Shown here one piece after another: positions 59,701-64,000 of a stretch of DNA of 64,000 nt. This DNA comes from Cryptomeria japonica (taxonomy: Eukaryota > Streptophyta > Pinopsida > Cupressales > Cupressaceae). The stretch covers positions 155,856,454-155,920,453 of the forward strand of contig NC_081405.1 of NCBI RefSeq assembly GCF_030272615.1, in the 5' to 3' direction. How positions within the stretch are numbered: position 1 is the stretch's first letter; each line of letters begins with the position of its first letter. The notes under the pieces were generated by a model that was not told where the DNA came from, ran no database searches, and saw nothing but the letters and a program-made list of their open reading frames with translations. A program made the position numbers and the translations under genes.

Positions 59701-62616
59701 GGAGAAGGCCTTTGTCAGATGATAATTGTAATACATGTTTGATGACATCCACCCCTTCCAGATATGATCAAAACTCCAATCTGTTTCTGAATGAATTCAT
59801 CCACTCCTTATTCTCCTGTACTCTGGGATGCTTTTGTTGTAGGCCCAGTTAATTAGCAAATGCAGGTTTAGACATGATATTGTGGACCTTCTTTCTAATC
59901 CTGAAGAGGAATTGTTAACTGAAGTGCCCCTTTGGGTAAGATTTTACAAATTGCCTTAAGAGTTCCTAGATGAGGATATCCAGAAGCAGATAGTGGAAGA
60001 ATTAGGGAACTAATTTGTATTGCTCTAGCACAAAAAACAAAGAGCTGCCAACATACATAAGAATTTATAGTGAAGTTAGTTTGACAAAACAACTCAGTAA
60101 GCAATGAGATTATGCTCTACTCAAGGGTTTTAAGGCAAGACATTGACTACAGATTATTCCATTTTAGTTGCTATAAATGTAGAAGGATTTCCTATCTAGC
60201 CAACGAATGAAAGGATAGAAGAGATCAGCTAATAGAGAAATGGACAATTACCAAAAAAGATGTCTTATGCTGGATACCTTGAGAAACTACAGAGGCTCAG
60301 TAAAAACATTCAAATTTCAAATGGAATAATCATGATAATGTTTTTCGCTAAAACAACAGTAGTGCTCAAAAGTATAGAAAGTAGTAAGGGATAAAATATC
60401 TCAGAGGAAGAAGAAACATCAATTGGGGAATGGTAAAGGAAGAACTTATAAGAAATAGTGTAATAAAGAAGAAGATAACTCAATAATCCCCAAATCAAGA
60501 GAAGATTTACTCTGGAGGTAAATCGTGAAGAGAATATCATTAAAGTAAAAAAAGTTTGGGGCGTGAAGAAATGCCCTAAATTCCAGTAGAGCAAATCAAA
60601 ATATAGTCTGGAAAAAGATAGGGGAATGATGTTAAAAACATTTGAAAATAAAATATTTAGAAGCAATCAAAAGAGGTAGTGGCAGAAAAAGATACAAAAG
60701 AGTTTCATGAGCTCTTGATACCCAAAAGGAATGCATCGAGAGGAACAATACAAAATAATAACCAGCCTTGCTCAAAGAACTCAATAGGAAACTGGTGCTT
60801 AGGGAATTAGAGGAAGGAAGCTGATGCAATCTAGATTTAATTTTTTTTTTCAAGATGCCTTAGTGAACGATCATTAGAAAACTCTTAACAACAAATACAA
60901 TAGATGAAAAGAAAGAACCTCCACTTGTAGCCCAGTCAATTATTTTTTCAAGCAAAATATCAGGGATTAAAAGCCTCTGACAAATGCTATTTGTTAAAAT
61001 GGTTAATTTAGGAAAGGAAGCCTGACATTATATTACTTCAAGATGCTAAGGTTTGTAAACAAGCCTTTAAAGGATTAGCAAAGAGTATATGGAACAGATG
61101 TGATTGGGTAGTTGAAGCAAATGGAAGTGCCGGTGGCTTGGCTGTGCTTTGGAACCTGAGCACTTTTAAAGGTATGCCACTCTCCCAAATTTCATCCTTA
61201 ATCAATATTTGACTTAAAAGTGAAGAGAAATCATGGATCATACTCTTTCAAATGTGTGGACCTAGCTGGAAGAAGACAAACGTGAGTGCTGGTCAAATTT
61301 GAATGGATTTAGGAAGAACACTGTATTTGAGGAAAGGATGATAATGCAATTCTAAGGCATTGTAGAAAAATGGGTGGCATATCAATTTTACCCCATATGA
61401 ATGATTTCTCTATTTTTTGCACAAATGGAGCTCTGATTGATGTTGATCTGGAGGATGGCTGGTAGCAAAGTTCATACTTAACATTACAAATTATTACAAA
61501 AATAAGTATTTCACATCTTATGTTTAAATTTTAAAAATTAGGTGTTAAGTGTACATGAGAAACAAAGTTAACAATATTAAATACATGAAGACAATGATAC
61601 TTGAAGTCGAATCAAGTCTAGGGATTGGTTCTAATAATATCTGAATAAAGCAGATAAGCAAATGGTTCATCAAGTAAAATTTTTATAGAATGAATATCGA
61701 TCATAGTAAATGACACATTCCACACAAACCATCCGTTCTTGATGATGCTTTAAGGATGGAGTATTCTTAATTGTGAAGGGCTTTAATGAAAGGGATTGGT
61801 TCTTGGCTGAATAGTTACAACTCCTAATATTGGCCATAAAAGCATATGTTATATTGCATTGTAGGATATGAGTTACTGATTGAAATTATGATATTGTATT
61901 CACGTCTTTGGATTCATAGGAGGTTTTATGTGTTGAAATGTTAGATGAGATTCTTAATTTAAATACCAGCCTATAAGGAAGAGTTTTATATTAGAAGTTC
62001 ATAATTAATATGGGTTAATGGTGAAGAATTCTGTGGTCTCTACACACAGCCCAGTATTTCTAGTTGCCTTCTGACATTTTCACCAATGATAATGCTTGAT
62101 TCTTTTTGAAAATATATTATATTCATTTTATCTAGTGTCTTTGGTGTTGATGGAGTGCACAAAAATATCTTAGAACCTTGTTTTTGGCATGTAGGAGTTT
62201 GTTCGCTCAACTAAGACCCAGAGAAGGTACTGGGCTAGGAGCTATGCTGGTTGGCGGAGGTTCATTGCTGCCCAGCCAGGACCTGTTCACAAGGCACTTG
62301 CAACTCTTGAAACTAGGGGCTATGTGCATGGAATGATTACTCAAAATGTTGATAGGTAATGAACAGAGTTATGCTTCATAGTACTATGGTCATGCTATAA
62401 GATTTTGCCTAAAATTTCAGTTTAGCTATTATTCATCTGCATTGTGTTCTCAGTGAATCTAAATAACACTGAACTACTGTTTACAGGTTGCATAACAGAG
62501 CAGGCAGTGATCCTCTTGAATTGCATGGAACAACACATTCTGTTATATGCTTAGATTGCAATTCTATTACTTGCCGACATTTATTTCAAGATCAAGTCAA
62601 GTCCTTAAATCCAGAG
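32459..62616 (+). CDS. SRT2: SRT2-like class II sirtuin gene (NAD-dependent deacylase), 3' end outside window
   Basis: The gene is read from five exons: 32459-32717, 32961-33026, 51173-51218, 62195-62355 and 62487-62616. All introns are GT-AG and junction phases agree (AG|T, AG|T, phase 0, AG|G). The joined protein has the sirtuin NAD-binding signature TGAGISTECGIPDYR, then SPHGAYSSGFKPITHQ, WARSYAGWRRF, the TQNVDRLH active-site loop, the catalytic histidine in ELHG, and the first zinc-binding pair CLDC. GFKPITHQEF and RRYWARSYAGW are typical of the plant SRT2 (SIRT4-like, class II) branch, whose members are mitochondrial protein deacylases using NAD+. Introns are 243, 18146, 10976 and 131 bp, and the two giant ones are filled with nested transposons. 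The second Cys pair and C-terminus lie beyond 64000. No stop or frameshift is seen, so the gene looks functional. Confidence 0.92.
32961..33026 (+). CDS. SRT2: Sirtuin exon: NAD-binding loop
   Basis: This 66-nt exon lies between ...ggtgcag and |gttgta. It encodes SQKLVVLTGAGISTECGIPDYR, the GAGxS NAD-binding signature. It opens on the last base of a split serine codon and ends two bases into the next. Confidence 0.95.
33181..33740. repeat. Palindromic repeat: two direct arms and one inverted arm
   Basis: Arm A (about 33181-33390) and arm B (about 33461-33605) both carry atgtagcattg(t/c)cata, tctatgttaa, gagttttgg and gaaggtgatgg. Arm C (about 33606-33740) is their reverse complement (accttactcaaaactctg ... 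catcaccttac, atgacattgctacataac). The part of arm A reading cctggatttaggaaatgggg also has an inverted partner at 47876-47900 beyond the LINE. GT/AT microsatellite fills the gaps. RNA from here could fold into a long hairpin. It was the landing site of the LINE. Confidence 0.75.
33370..33450. repeat. GT/AT microsatellite
   Basis: Mixed gtgtgt and gtatat repeats within the palindromic repeat. A related tract lies at 47690-47870 beyond the LINE. Confidence 0.85.
33801..34247 (+). repeat. 225-bp tandem duplication at the LINE 5' end
   Basis: Two nearly identical units at offset 225 (about 33801-34025 and 34026-34247) begin with cacacacacatatgtac and end gcgtagtagatgtatc. Each carries the same 60-codon frame fragment (VRSRVED..., LVGISLEILRSRF), so the duplication covers the beginning of ORF1. 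Confidence 0.9.
34237..35240 (+). pseudogene. LINE ORF1 remnant (DUF4283 plus degenerate knuckle)
   Basis: The frame from 34237 reads VDVSRIVDKLANTFE...TIYFLPRQFFLLDFEDEIERGIL, the DUF4283 fold common in plant LINE ORF1. After a TAG near 34460 come YWIRLYYLPFEYWN and IGSCLGQVLRIDMG. A degenerate CCHC-type site follows at about 34750-34800 (FYYMRCGSKSHIEARW), in which the first and last Cys are lost. The Glu/Lys-rich tail extends to 35240. The intact protein would bind LINE RNA. Stops and shifts show it is inactive. Confidence 0.75.
35424..35814 (+). pseudogene. LINE endonuclease, 5' half
   Basis: ATG at 35424 opens MKIATWNVSGLNAPYKRH, the start of APE-type LINE endonucleases (usual motif WNVRGL). 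TAG codons follow, and the domain is cut at 35814 by the nested element, with the remainder at 43139. Confidence 0.8.
35815..36859 (-). promoter_or_regulatory. LTR-like terminal region of the nested element
   Basis: Read on the - strand, it follows the 1073-aa stop codon. It contains GCTATTTATACCCCC near 36655 (TATA-like) and GTAATAGAGAAGAGAGATTAG, and it ends GTGTATAAAATACACGTCAACA at 35815. The palindromic GTGTAT/ATACAC near the end is notable. No protein frame is supported. Confidence 0.45.
36860..40081 (-). CDS. 1073-aa intact protein of the same unrecognised family
   Basis: ATG at 40079-40081 opens MATPKAGASTSRSALMKEDQ. Residues 1-420 form a folded region with AYLSEEAISEAFHLPEH (109-125), HWARMISHCL...SYVIYALIRSIEY (217-255) and AWFIQFPKFTYIRVHG...PYMLPRYPTDRIVLLE (324-364). 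The last two blocks align with residues 249-288 and 372-412 of the 585-aa frame at 2314-4071. Residues about 540-700 are low-complexity and highly charged, with basic KRKERPGKRESSKKK (nuclear-localisation-like) and acidic DEDKEDNE. Residues about 780-1073 are helical, beginning with a coiled coil (LKDKLREEMEKNRKLERERG). There is no zinc knuckle, DDE/D, RT or protease motif. Over 1000 codons without a stop, inside a ruined LINE, implies recent insertion or selection. It may act as a gag-like or regulatory protein of the element; this is inference. Confidence 0.75.
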   Translation of the reverse strand: MATPKAGASTSRSALMKEDQKTEEVETKIVSKWSHIGDTNLGNFSTKKFREVPYIGKPSPVARRIIESGIIKAAGFPPAVQCHELMIECARHYDPQSRTIVSKEGNTLAYLSEEAISEAFHLPEHRDMIYKSIEGARSMYEDDPDACLSIINKNWLLKSRPRLSKVPNTPHRIDFQEEYRDLITMLNRVTGAPHAFYFEKWMFYFIQVIVQGKGTIHWARMISHCLDVQLRRLKATKSFHMSSYVIYALIRSIEYAGLPHRGVIGRGPGEVRVCDSYAYLHHPPGSNYKLVNDTFTMNITRTLQGGIHNRLSQDAQEFIKRYGAWFIQFPKFTYIRVHGCPLPPYMLPRYPTDRIVLLEVTRQLAAYVKAFRHRHQNGVPVPIILGNSVEVCPNALVMDDAEKELALYSFSSFALRESFDPHGHLEETVGRKFRHEYQIEDFMMNLLDDLEVKRKMHSRLPLDFIRKCRIYRVADQAQDSGRHIQSSYDRESKTIRLDWNEPEVVDLDTLMAPVLSCTRRWVDIQHQKLREQSIAMTFTLEEKPAEGGASVSEGNPNPRNSGEGNLRCASEGNLHPRGSKRKERPGKRESSKKKQEANRDRSSGTSSRPEKRTIQVEESMESMVQNDRQEEGQAQQGSPDGSLQDYELDEDKEDNEISSPPRQEKIMHKEIQVQETRSIIPDWLKERLTKVIVVEDEDNAIDLESLVGRSHEVTEKRKATKMSKMIRDETGSRKLQIATPAADKYEGEILAEEYDIQTFELGPSTAEQTLDDATDSFEALKDKLREEMEKNRKLERERGAWRTYFSHINEPLGRQDPVKSPVQALPLQSINEAERFRNMVQRTSNWMDRSHTVAIEFVTRMMKIIHQAIQVLEMIHNLMITVAAFAHTKDVIIPVLKVIRHTSRKILAQEKILEGESHSLFHWSTLLHMKSVFFEDISTRCGQVEEVINPIQDRVFEVLRTILGRRIEVETDVDMQELEDRIKVIFCKDANVTDEQYDQMFATMLLIERTKELESTWDAALLDAFDQVIHLEESMKNLPEIPIAEIEGIVTRFIAYARKEHWKGNKILDERLL
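40082..40924 (-). other. Leader between hairpin array and 1073-aa ORF
   Basis: No frame is supported. It contains A/T-rich runs of atttaaat and attaattaa. It is probably 5' untranslated leader of the 1073-aa gene, or its promoter. Confidence 0.4.
40925..42680 (-). repeat. Twelve-copy 33-nt hairpin array, 166-bp period
   Basis: Copies start at 40925, 41091, 41266, 41432, 41608, 41774, 41940, 42107, 42274, 42316, 42482 and 42648, and each is exactly 33 nt. The consensus is TCGCYCTGGTCCC, a 7-nt loop region, then GGGACAGGAGCGA. The arms pair (TCGCTC with GAGCGA, GTCCC with GGGAC) around a 2-nt mismatch. Spacing is 166-167 bp, with two cases of 175-176 and one of 42. Copy 4 has GTCCTT paired with AAGGAC, a compensatory change. 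The DNA between copies is far less conserved. It lies upstream of the 1073-aa frame on its coding strand. Possible roles are RNA packaging or dimerisation, translation control, or nucleosome-spaced protein binding; all are inference. Confidence 0.9.
42681..43138 (-). other. 5' terminal leader of the nested element
   Basis: On the - strand it begins TGTTGTGACCATTTCACACA, then CGCCCCATGCAAATGGGG (a GCCCCATGCAAATGGGG hairpin), a C run and repeated TTTTCGCTCG words (about 43040-43075). No coding frame. It could contain the left LTR or the primer-binding region, but I cannot identify a tRNA-complementary site. Confidence 0.4.
43139..43290 (+). pseudogene. LINE endonuclease, 3' part
   Basis: It resumes after the nested insertion with LGDNFNAIIKLLEKSGGLRS, a variant of the GDFNAI motif of LINE endonucleases, then LIDFREFVDKNNICD. 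It belongs with 35424-35814 and shows that the LINE was once continuous here. Confidence 0.8.
43291..44036 (+). pseudogene. LINE endonuclease-RT linker remnant
   Basis: Fragments such as WLRNPEIIGLIEKWWGEIPPSG (43440-43646) match the linker usually found between endonuclease and RT. Stops and shifts are frequent. Confidence 0.6.
44037..45602 (+). pseudogene. LINE reverse transcriptase remnant
   Basis: Recognisable pieces are VPFDEEEIREIALQSHLDKAP, then NYKPISLCDTIYKIISKAIANRLKKIL (44158-44382), NGFTPRKDIVDSIILVNETI, MMIKLNINKAYDRVK and WSGDPLSSFLFDLMVEAL (44530-44895). The xxDD catalytic box could not be read in a clean form. Several TAG/TAA codons and frame changes show it is dead. Confidence 0.85.
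45780..46895 (+). pseudogene. LINE zf-RVT and RNase H remnant
   Basis: Zinc-binding region: LPKAGAFIWTILRRG, then CFLCKQAKEMVNHLMLRCPF (45824-46078). RNase H region: ITFDGASKG near 46450, EGDSMIYVNVV near 46650 and FSIRHIYWEANKAADLSTNMG (46706-46891). It is interrupted by stops and shifts. Confidence 0.8.
46896..47683 (+). other. LINE 3' region with coding-like fragments
   Basis: Frames such as 47377-47607 (FYLEAKGKKGKMKKMWGLFKKGFN...) have protein-like composition beyond RNase H, as in the other LINE (12284-13969). The 3' end reads gggagccacctcctctggtagcac and lacks a poly-A run. Low confidence that it codes. Confidence 0.4.
47684..47915. repeat. AC/GT/AT microsatellite and inverted arm
   Basis: Mixed acacac, atatat and gtgtgt tracts. 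Its right edge (47870-47915, gccatccctatttcctaaatccaggg) is the reverse complement of 33350-33390, so it is the far arm of the palindromic repeat interrupted by the LINE. Frames across it are artefacts of low complexity. Confidence 0.8.
48531..48688. mobile_element. 142-bp hAT MITE with G-rich core
   Basis: The element at 48539-48680 has perfect 13-bp inverted ends CAGTGTTCCACGG ... CCGTGGAACACTG. It is flanked by an exact 8-bp target duplication aaaaaaac (48531-48538 and 48681-48688). These are hallmark hAT features (CAGTG ends, 8-bp duplication). The interior is a run of GGGGAC/GGGACGG words with at least eight G-tracts of three or more on one strand, suited to G-quadruplex formation. It is non-autonomous and sits inside the sirtuin giant intron. 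Confidence 0.95.
48689..49416 (+). other. Noncoding intron DNA
   Basis: No gene or element recognised. Confidence 0.45.
49417..49636. repeat. 110-bp tandem duplication
   Basis: The block attgtacagaaaatattcac ... ataaccaaagttggaatgtt is present twice at offset 110, with few differences, so it is fairly recent. Confidence 0.9.
49637..51172 (+). other. Noncoding intron DNA before the SPHGAY exon
   Basis: No gene or element recognised. Pyrimidine-rich sequence precedes the acceptor at 51171-51172. Confidence 0.45.
51173..51218 (+). CDS. SRT2: Sirtuin micro-exon SPHGAYSSGFKPITHQ
   Basis: A 46-nt exon bounded by ggttacag| and |gtaagtatg (a near-ideal donor). It completes the serine codon begun at 33026 and encodes PHGAYSSGFKPITHQ, strongly conserved in plant SRT2. 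It lies 18 kb from the previous exon and 11 kb from the next. Confidence 0.93.
51901..53804 (+). repeat. 5' LTR of the gypsy element
   Basis: It aligns with 57763-59438 through shared stretches, for example ctatctgtgtttc, aagggaggttt, ccttgtgcagagctttggttca and aagcaaaatcag. It is longer than the 3' LTR because a solo LTR is inserted at 52051. The end is judged by the primer-binding site that follows. Confidence 0.85.
52046..52803 (+). mobile_element. Copia-type solo LTR, TSD CACTT
   Basis: The 748-bp unit at 52051-52798 begins TGTTGATGG and ends TTTAACA. It is flanked by exact cactt at 52046-52050 and 52799-52803. It contains a TATA-like atatatataaaag and the copia-style words gctgggtttttcacc and ggaaggttttccc. 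No internal element is present, so it is a solo LTR left by LTR-LTR recombination, and it is absent from the 3' LTR. Confidence 0.93.
53806..53817 (+). other. Primer-binding site (tRNA-iMet type)
   Basis: tgttatcagagc differs by one base from the usual tggtatcagagc, complementary to the 3' end of initiator methionine tRNA. It lies directly after the 5' LTR. Confidence 0.75.
54480..55140 (+). pseudogene. Gypsy gag remnant
   Basis: Pieces read MTKDEAIKIATFHLECIG, KLIKRFDRIDKE, SHRVDSYVADF and LLLIAGLIKPPRGLE, typical of chromovirus gag. They are followed by the knuckle region KKLCFSCKEH (about 55075), whose expected downstream His/Cys pattern is disrupted. Many stops. Confidence 0.75.
55176..55598 (+). 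pseudogene. Gypsy aspartic protease with lost catalytic Asp
   Basis: The segment LLIYSGATHNFI corresponds to the active-site motif LIDSGATHNFI, with Tyr in place of the catalytic Asp. The fold continues (VTMVDGNTIPC, VLGVPWLHSLG) with an open frame of 140 aa. Without the Asp it cannot cleave the polyprotein. Confidence 0.85.
55600..56500 (+). pseudogene. Gypsy RT (core deleted) and RNase H remnant
   Basis: After the protease only the RT thumb remains (FEFGMTETLY.GHIISA, about 55720-55780, then IQAVRVWPPPTSL). The finger/palm region with YxDD is absent, since only about 130 bp separate protease from thumb. RNase H pieces follow (HPIAFESRKLRDLE, and 56225-56491 with KWVSKLQAYDFDIEYVKGKNNVLADAL). 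Confidence 0.8.
56570..57762 (+). pseudogene. Gypsy integrase and chromodomain remnant, with polypurine tract
   Basis: Integrase pieces: SLAGHQGQYKTYK (zinc-binding region), VVVDKPTKYAYFFTIPSKHKA, VFILYDLPRNIVSD and STSYHPQIDE. A chromodomain-like end, LAIEDATWEGAEILEHPRLQL, is at about 57660-57730. The purine-rich tract ggaaagggaaaactcaa directly precedes the 3' LTR and would prime plus-strand synthesis. Confidence 0.8.
57763..59438 (+). repeat. 3' LTR of the gypsy element
   Basis: It begins TGTCCCCTC and ends ...atatctca, followed by TSD tccat. It lacks the solo LTR seen in the 5' copy but carries its own SINE insertion. Confidence 0.88.
57906..58141 (-). mobile_element. tRNA-derived SINE in the 3' LTR
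   Basis: The body at 57922-58125 is on the - strand. Its head reads AACCCAAAGGAGTGGTGTAG, then TTGATTAAAGGC, an A-box-like promoter, and later GTCCCAAGTTCCACTCCC, B-box-like. Its 3' tail is rich in AATAAT repeats. It is flanked by aatttattattattac (57906-57921) and aatttattgttattac (58126-58141), a 16-bp duplication with one mismatch. The 5' LTR has no copy at this site. Confidence 0.9.
59740..61480 (+). pseudogene. Degraded LINE fragment (ORF1 and endonuclease)
   Basis: Pieces of ORF1 near 59930-60215 include VRFYKLP.EFLDEDIQ and a knuckle-like FHFSCYKCRRISYLANE. An endonuclease part at about 61025-61290 reads DAKVCKQAFKGLAKSIWNRCDW and GSAGGLAVLWNLSTFKGMPLS. RT was not found. It is heavily interrupted. 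Confidence 0.65.
61481..62194 (+). other. Noncoding intron DNA
   Basis: Nothing recognised until the acceptor at 62193-62194. Confidence 0.5.
62195..62355 (+). CDS. SRT2: Sirtuin exon: helical module and TQNVD loop
   Basis: Bounded by gcatgtag| and |gtaatg. It encodes EFVRSTKTQRRYWARSYAGW, then RRFIAAQPGPVHKALATLE and GMITQNVDR. The Gln, Asn and Asp of TQNVD line the NAD/acyl pocket in sirtuins. Confidence 0.95.
62487..62616 (+). CDS. SRT2: Sirtuin exon: catalytic His and first zinc Cys pair
   Basis: Bounded by tttacag| and |gtgctt, after a 131-bp intron. It encodes LHNRAGSDPLELHGTTHSVI, with the catalytic histidine in ELHG, then CLDCNSITCRHLFQDQVKSL, containing the first Cys pair of the structural zinc site. 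Confidence 0.95.
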
Positions 62617-64000
62617 GTGCTTTACATGGCTTCTATAAGAACACATGCTAATTTTATGTGATATTTTCTTTTAAAGCAGTAATCCTAGTACATGTGTTTG
62701 AGTTTGTACCAGAAAAGGCCATCTTTTATTACTGAAATGATAATTTATATGAATTATATGAACCGTATTCTTTTTAACACATGGGGTAAGGGTGGATTCC
62801 CTTTGGGTTGAGATTGCCATCATTTTCAAGAATAATATTTGAAGTATTTGTTTCTCTACACTTTGTTTTATTGTTGATGATTTTAGTTTTTATGGAGGTA
62901 TTTTTGCCCTATGATGGCTTCCTCAAAATTTCTTTTTTGCAGGTGGTATTATTTTTTGTAGTTTGGTGAAACATACTTATGTGAATTGTGATTTTAGAGA
63001 TGGTTTTATGGATACATTTGACATCTAATGTTAAATATTGGTTTATGTTGAGCAGTGATGGTTTGAGAAATTGAGTCTATAAATCAGATTTAATTGTTAT
63101 TGGTTCACATGGGTGAAGGGATGTGGTATTTGGCTGAAAGTTTCACCTTTACAATGGGAATGTGTGAAAGGAAAAAGGTTGACATATTGTTGGTCTCATT
63201 TTTGATCTCATTAGGTTTTAAACTTTTTGTGTCCATTGAATTGGCATGCATCATTGTGCATCAAGTCTCTTTTTAGGTTTTAAACTTTTTGTGTCCATCT
63301 AATTATCATGCATAATTGTGCATCAAGTCTCTTTGTCGCGTTAGTCTTGGTTGCAAATTCCCCTATTCTCCTCAAGTGTCCAATCAATATCACTGTTCAA
63401 ATTAAAGTCATTTATTTGTGTTCTTCGTCGCAAGATGTCGGTCTTCAAATTTGTACTCTGTAAGTGTTGCATGTTCTTCAAACCAAGTCATCATGGCTTG
63501 TCCATCTCATAATTTGTGCAAGAATAACATTGCACTCGATAAGGTTCTTTTGTCGTAGGCAATACAAGTTTTTCTGGAGTATAATGGTGGAGTTGCAAGT
63601 CTAAGTTGCTCATAGGAATTCAATTTGTGTTTGCAGATTAATTTTCAAAATCATGCCTCTAGGGAAGTTTAGTTTAATTCACACATCATTGTCAAGGGTT
63701 GTCAATAAAATGACTCCATTTGAAAATATTAAAATAGTGCCATTTATTAAATCATTTAGTTTGCAGAAATTTTAAGTGGTGAAAGTTCATTATTTCTGCA
63801 TATTTTAATATGGGGCATTTTTATGAATGAGAAAGGGTTATAAAAGTTGTTTGTGGAGATTCAAAGGTGTTTTAGAAAAAGATATAAGTCACAAATGATG
63901 GTGTCGACACTTTTGATAGTTGGGAGTGCTCCTTAAATGCCCAAGATACTCTTTGACAACCATTTTCAAAGTTTGAAAACTCTCCAAATCGCCAAAATTC
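62617..64000 (+). other. Sirtuin intron (continues past window)
   Basis: No exon continuing the sirtuin was recognised. A duplicated block, ggttttaaactttttgtgtc ... tgtgcatcaagtctcttt, of about 64 bp lies at 63213-63334. Confidence 0.6.

Larger units (their letters stand above)
51219..62194 (+). other. Sirtuin giant intron, 11.0 kb
   Basis: GT at 51219 and AG at 62193-62194, phase 0. It holds the gypsy element with a solo LTR and a SINE inside its LTRs, plus a LINE fragment. Confidence 0.9.

Noticed and set aside
33027-62194. Two separate sirtuin pseudogene fragments rather than one gene
   Set aside because: All five exons are in order, in phase, without stops or repeats of content, and with canonical splice sites, so a single gene with giant introns is simpler.

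Overview
The window is plant nuclear DNA and most resembles a gymnosperm (conifer-type) genome. It is AT-rich and gene-poor, and it is full of old, nested LINEs, LTR elements, hAT and MITE copies. The one recognisable host gene has introns of about 18 kb and 11 kb. Species is not determinable by eye.

Host gene: a class II sirtuin (SRT2-like, NAD-dependent deacylase) runs on the + strand through the right half. Five exons can be read with consistent splice sites and phases: 32459-32717, 32961-33026, 51173-51218, 62195-62355 and 62487-62616. A weaker first-exon candidate lies at 29170-29260. The 3' end, including the second zinc-binding Cys pair, is beyond the window.

Left part (1-10.3 kb): promoter-like tandem repeats (612-1850) precede a decayed string of + strand frames (2314-6432). 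These encode a 585-aa protein of unknown family, a G-patch protein and coiled-coil segments. A broken hAT transposase follows on the - strand (7611-10216).

11.8-17.2 kb: a complete LINE insertion (- strand, 5'-truncated) with an exact 10-bp target duplication. Unusually, it carries a long gag-like/coiled-coil frame downstream of its RNase H domain. From 17.4 to 29 kb there are two TIR elements of about 1 kb, a copia LTR fragment, a LINE 3' end and featureless noncoding DNA.

Sirtuin large intron 1 (33.0-51.2 kb): a palindromic repeat was entered by a long LINE (33.79-47.68 kb). The LINE endonuclease domain was then split by a 7.3-kb TG...CA element (35815-43138). That element carries an intact 1073-aa frame of unknown function, preceded by a 12-copy array of a 33-nt hairpin at a strict period of about 166 bp. 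A 142-bp hAT MITE with a G-rich core sits at 48.5 kb.

Sirtuin large intron 2 (51.2-62.2 kb): a degraded Ty3/gypsy chromovirus (51901-59438, TSD TCCAT). Its 5' LTR holds a copia solo LTR (TSD CACTT) and its 3' LTR holds a tRNA-derived SINE. A degraded LINE fragment follows.

Best candidates for something undescribed: (1) the 585-aa and 1073-aa proteins share two alignable blocks and appear to define an unrecognised element-borne protein family; (2) the 33-nt hairpin array upstream of the 1073-aa frame; (3) the LINE with an extra 3' frame.
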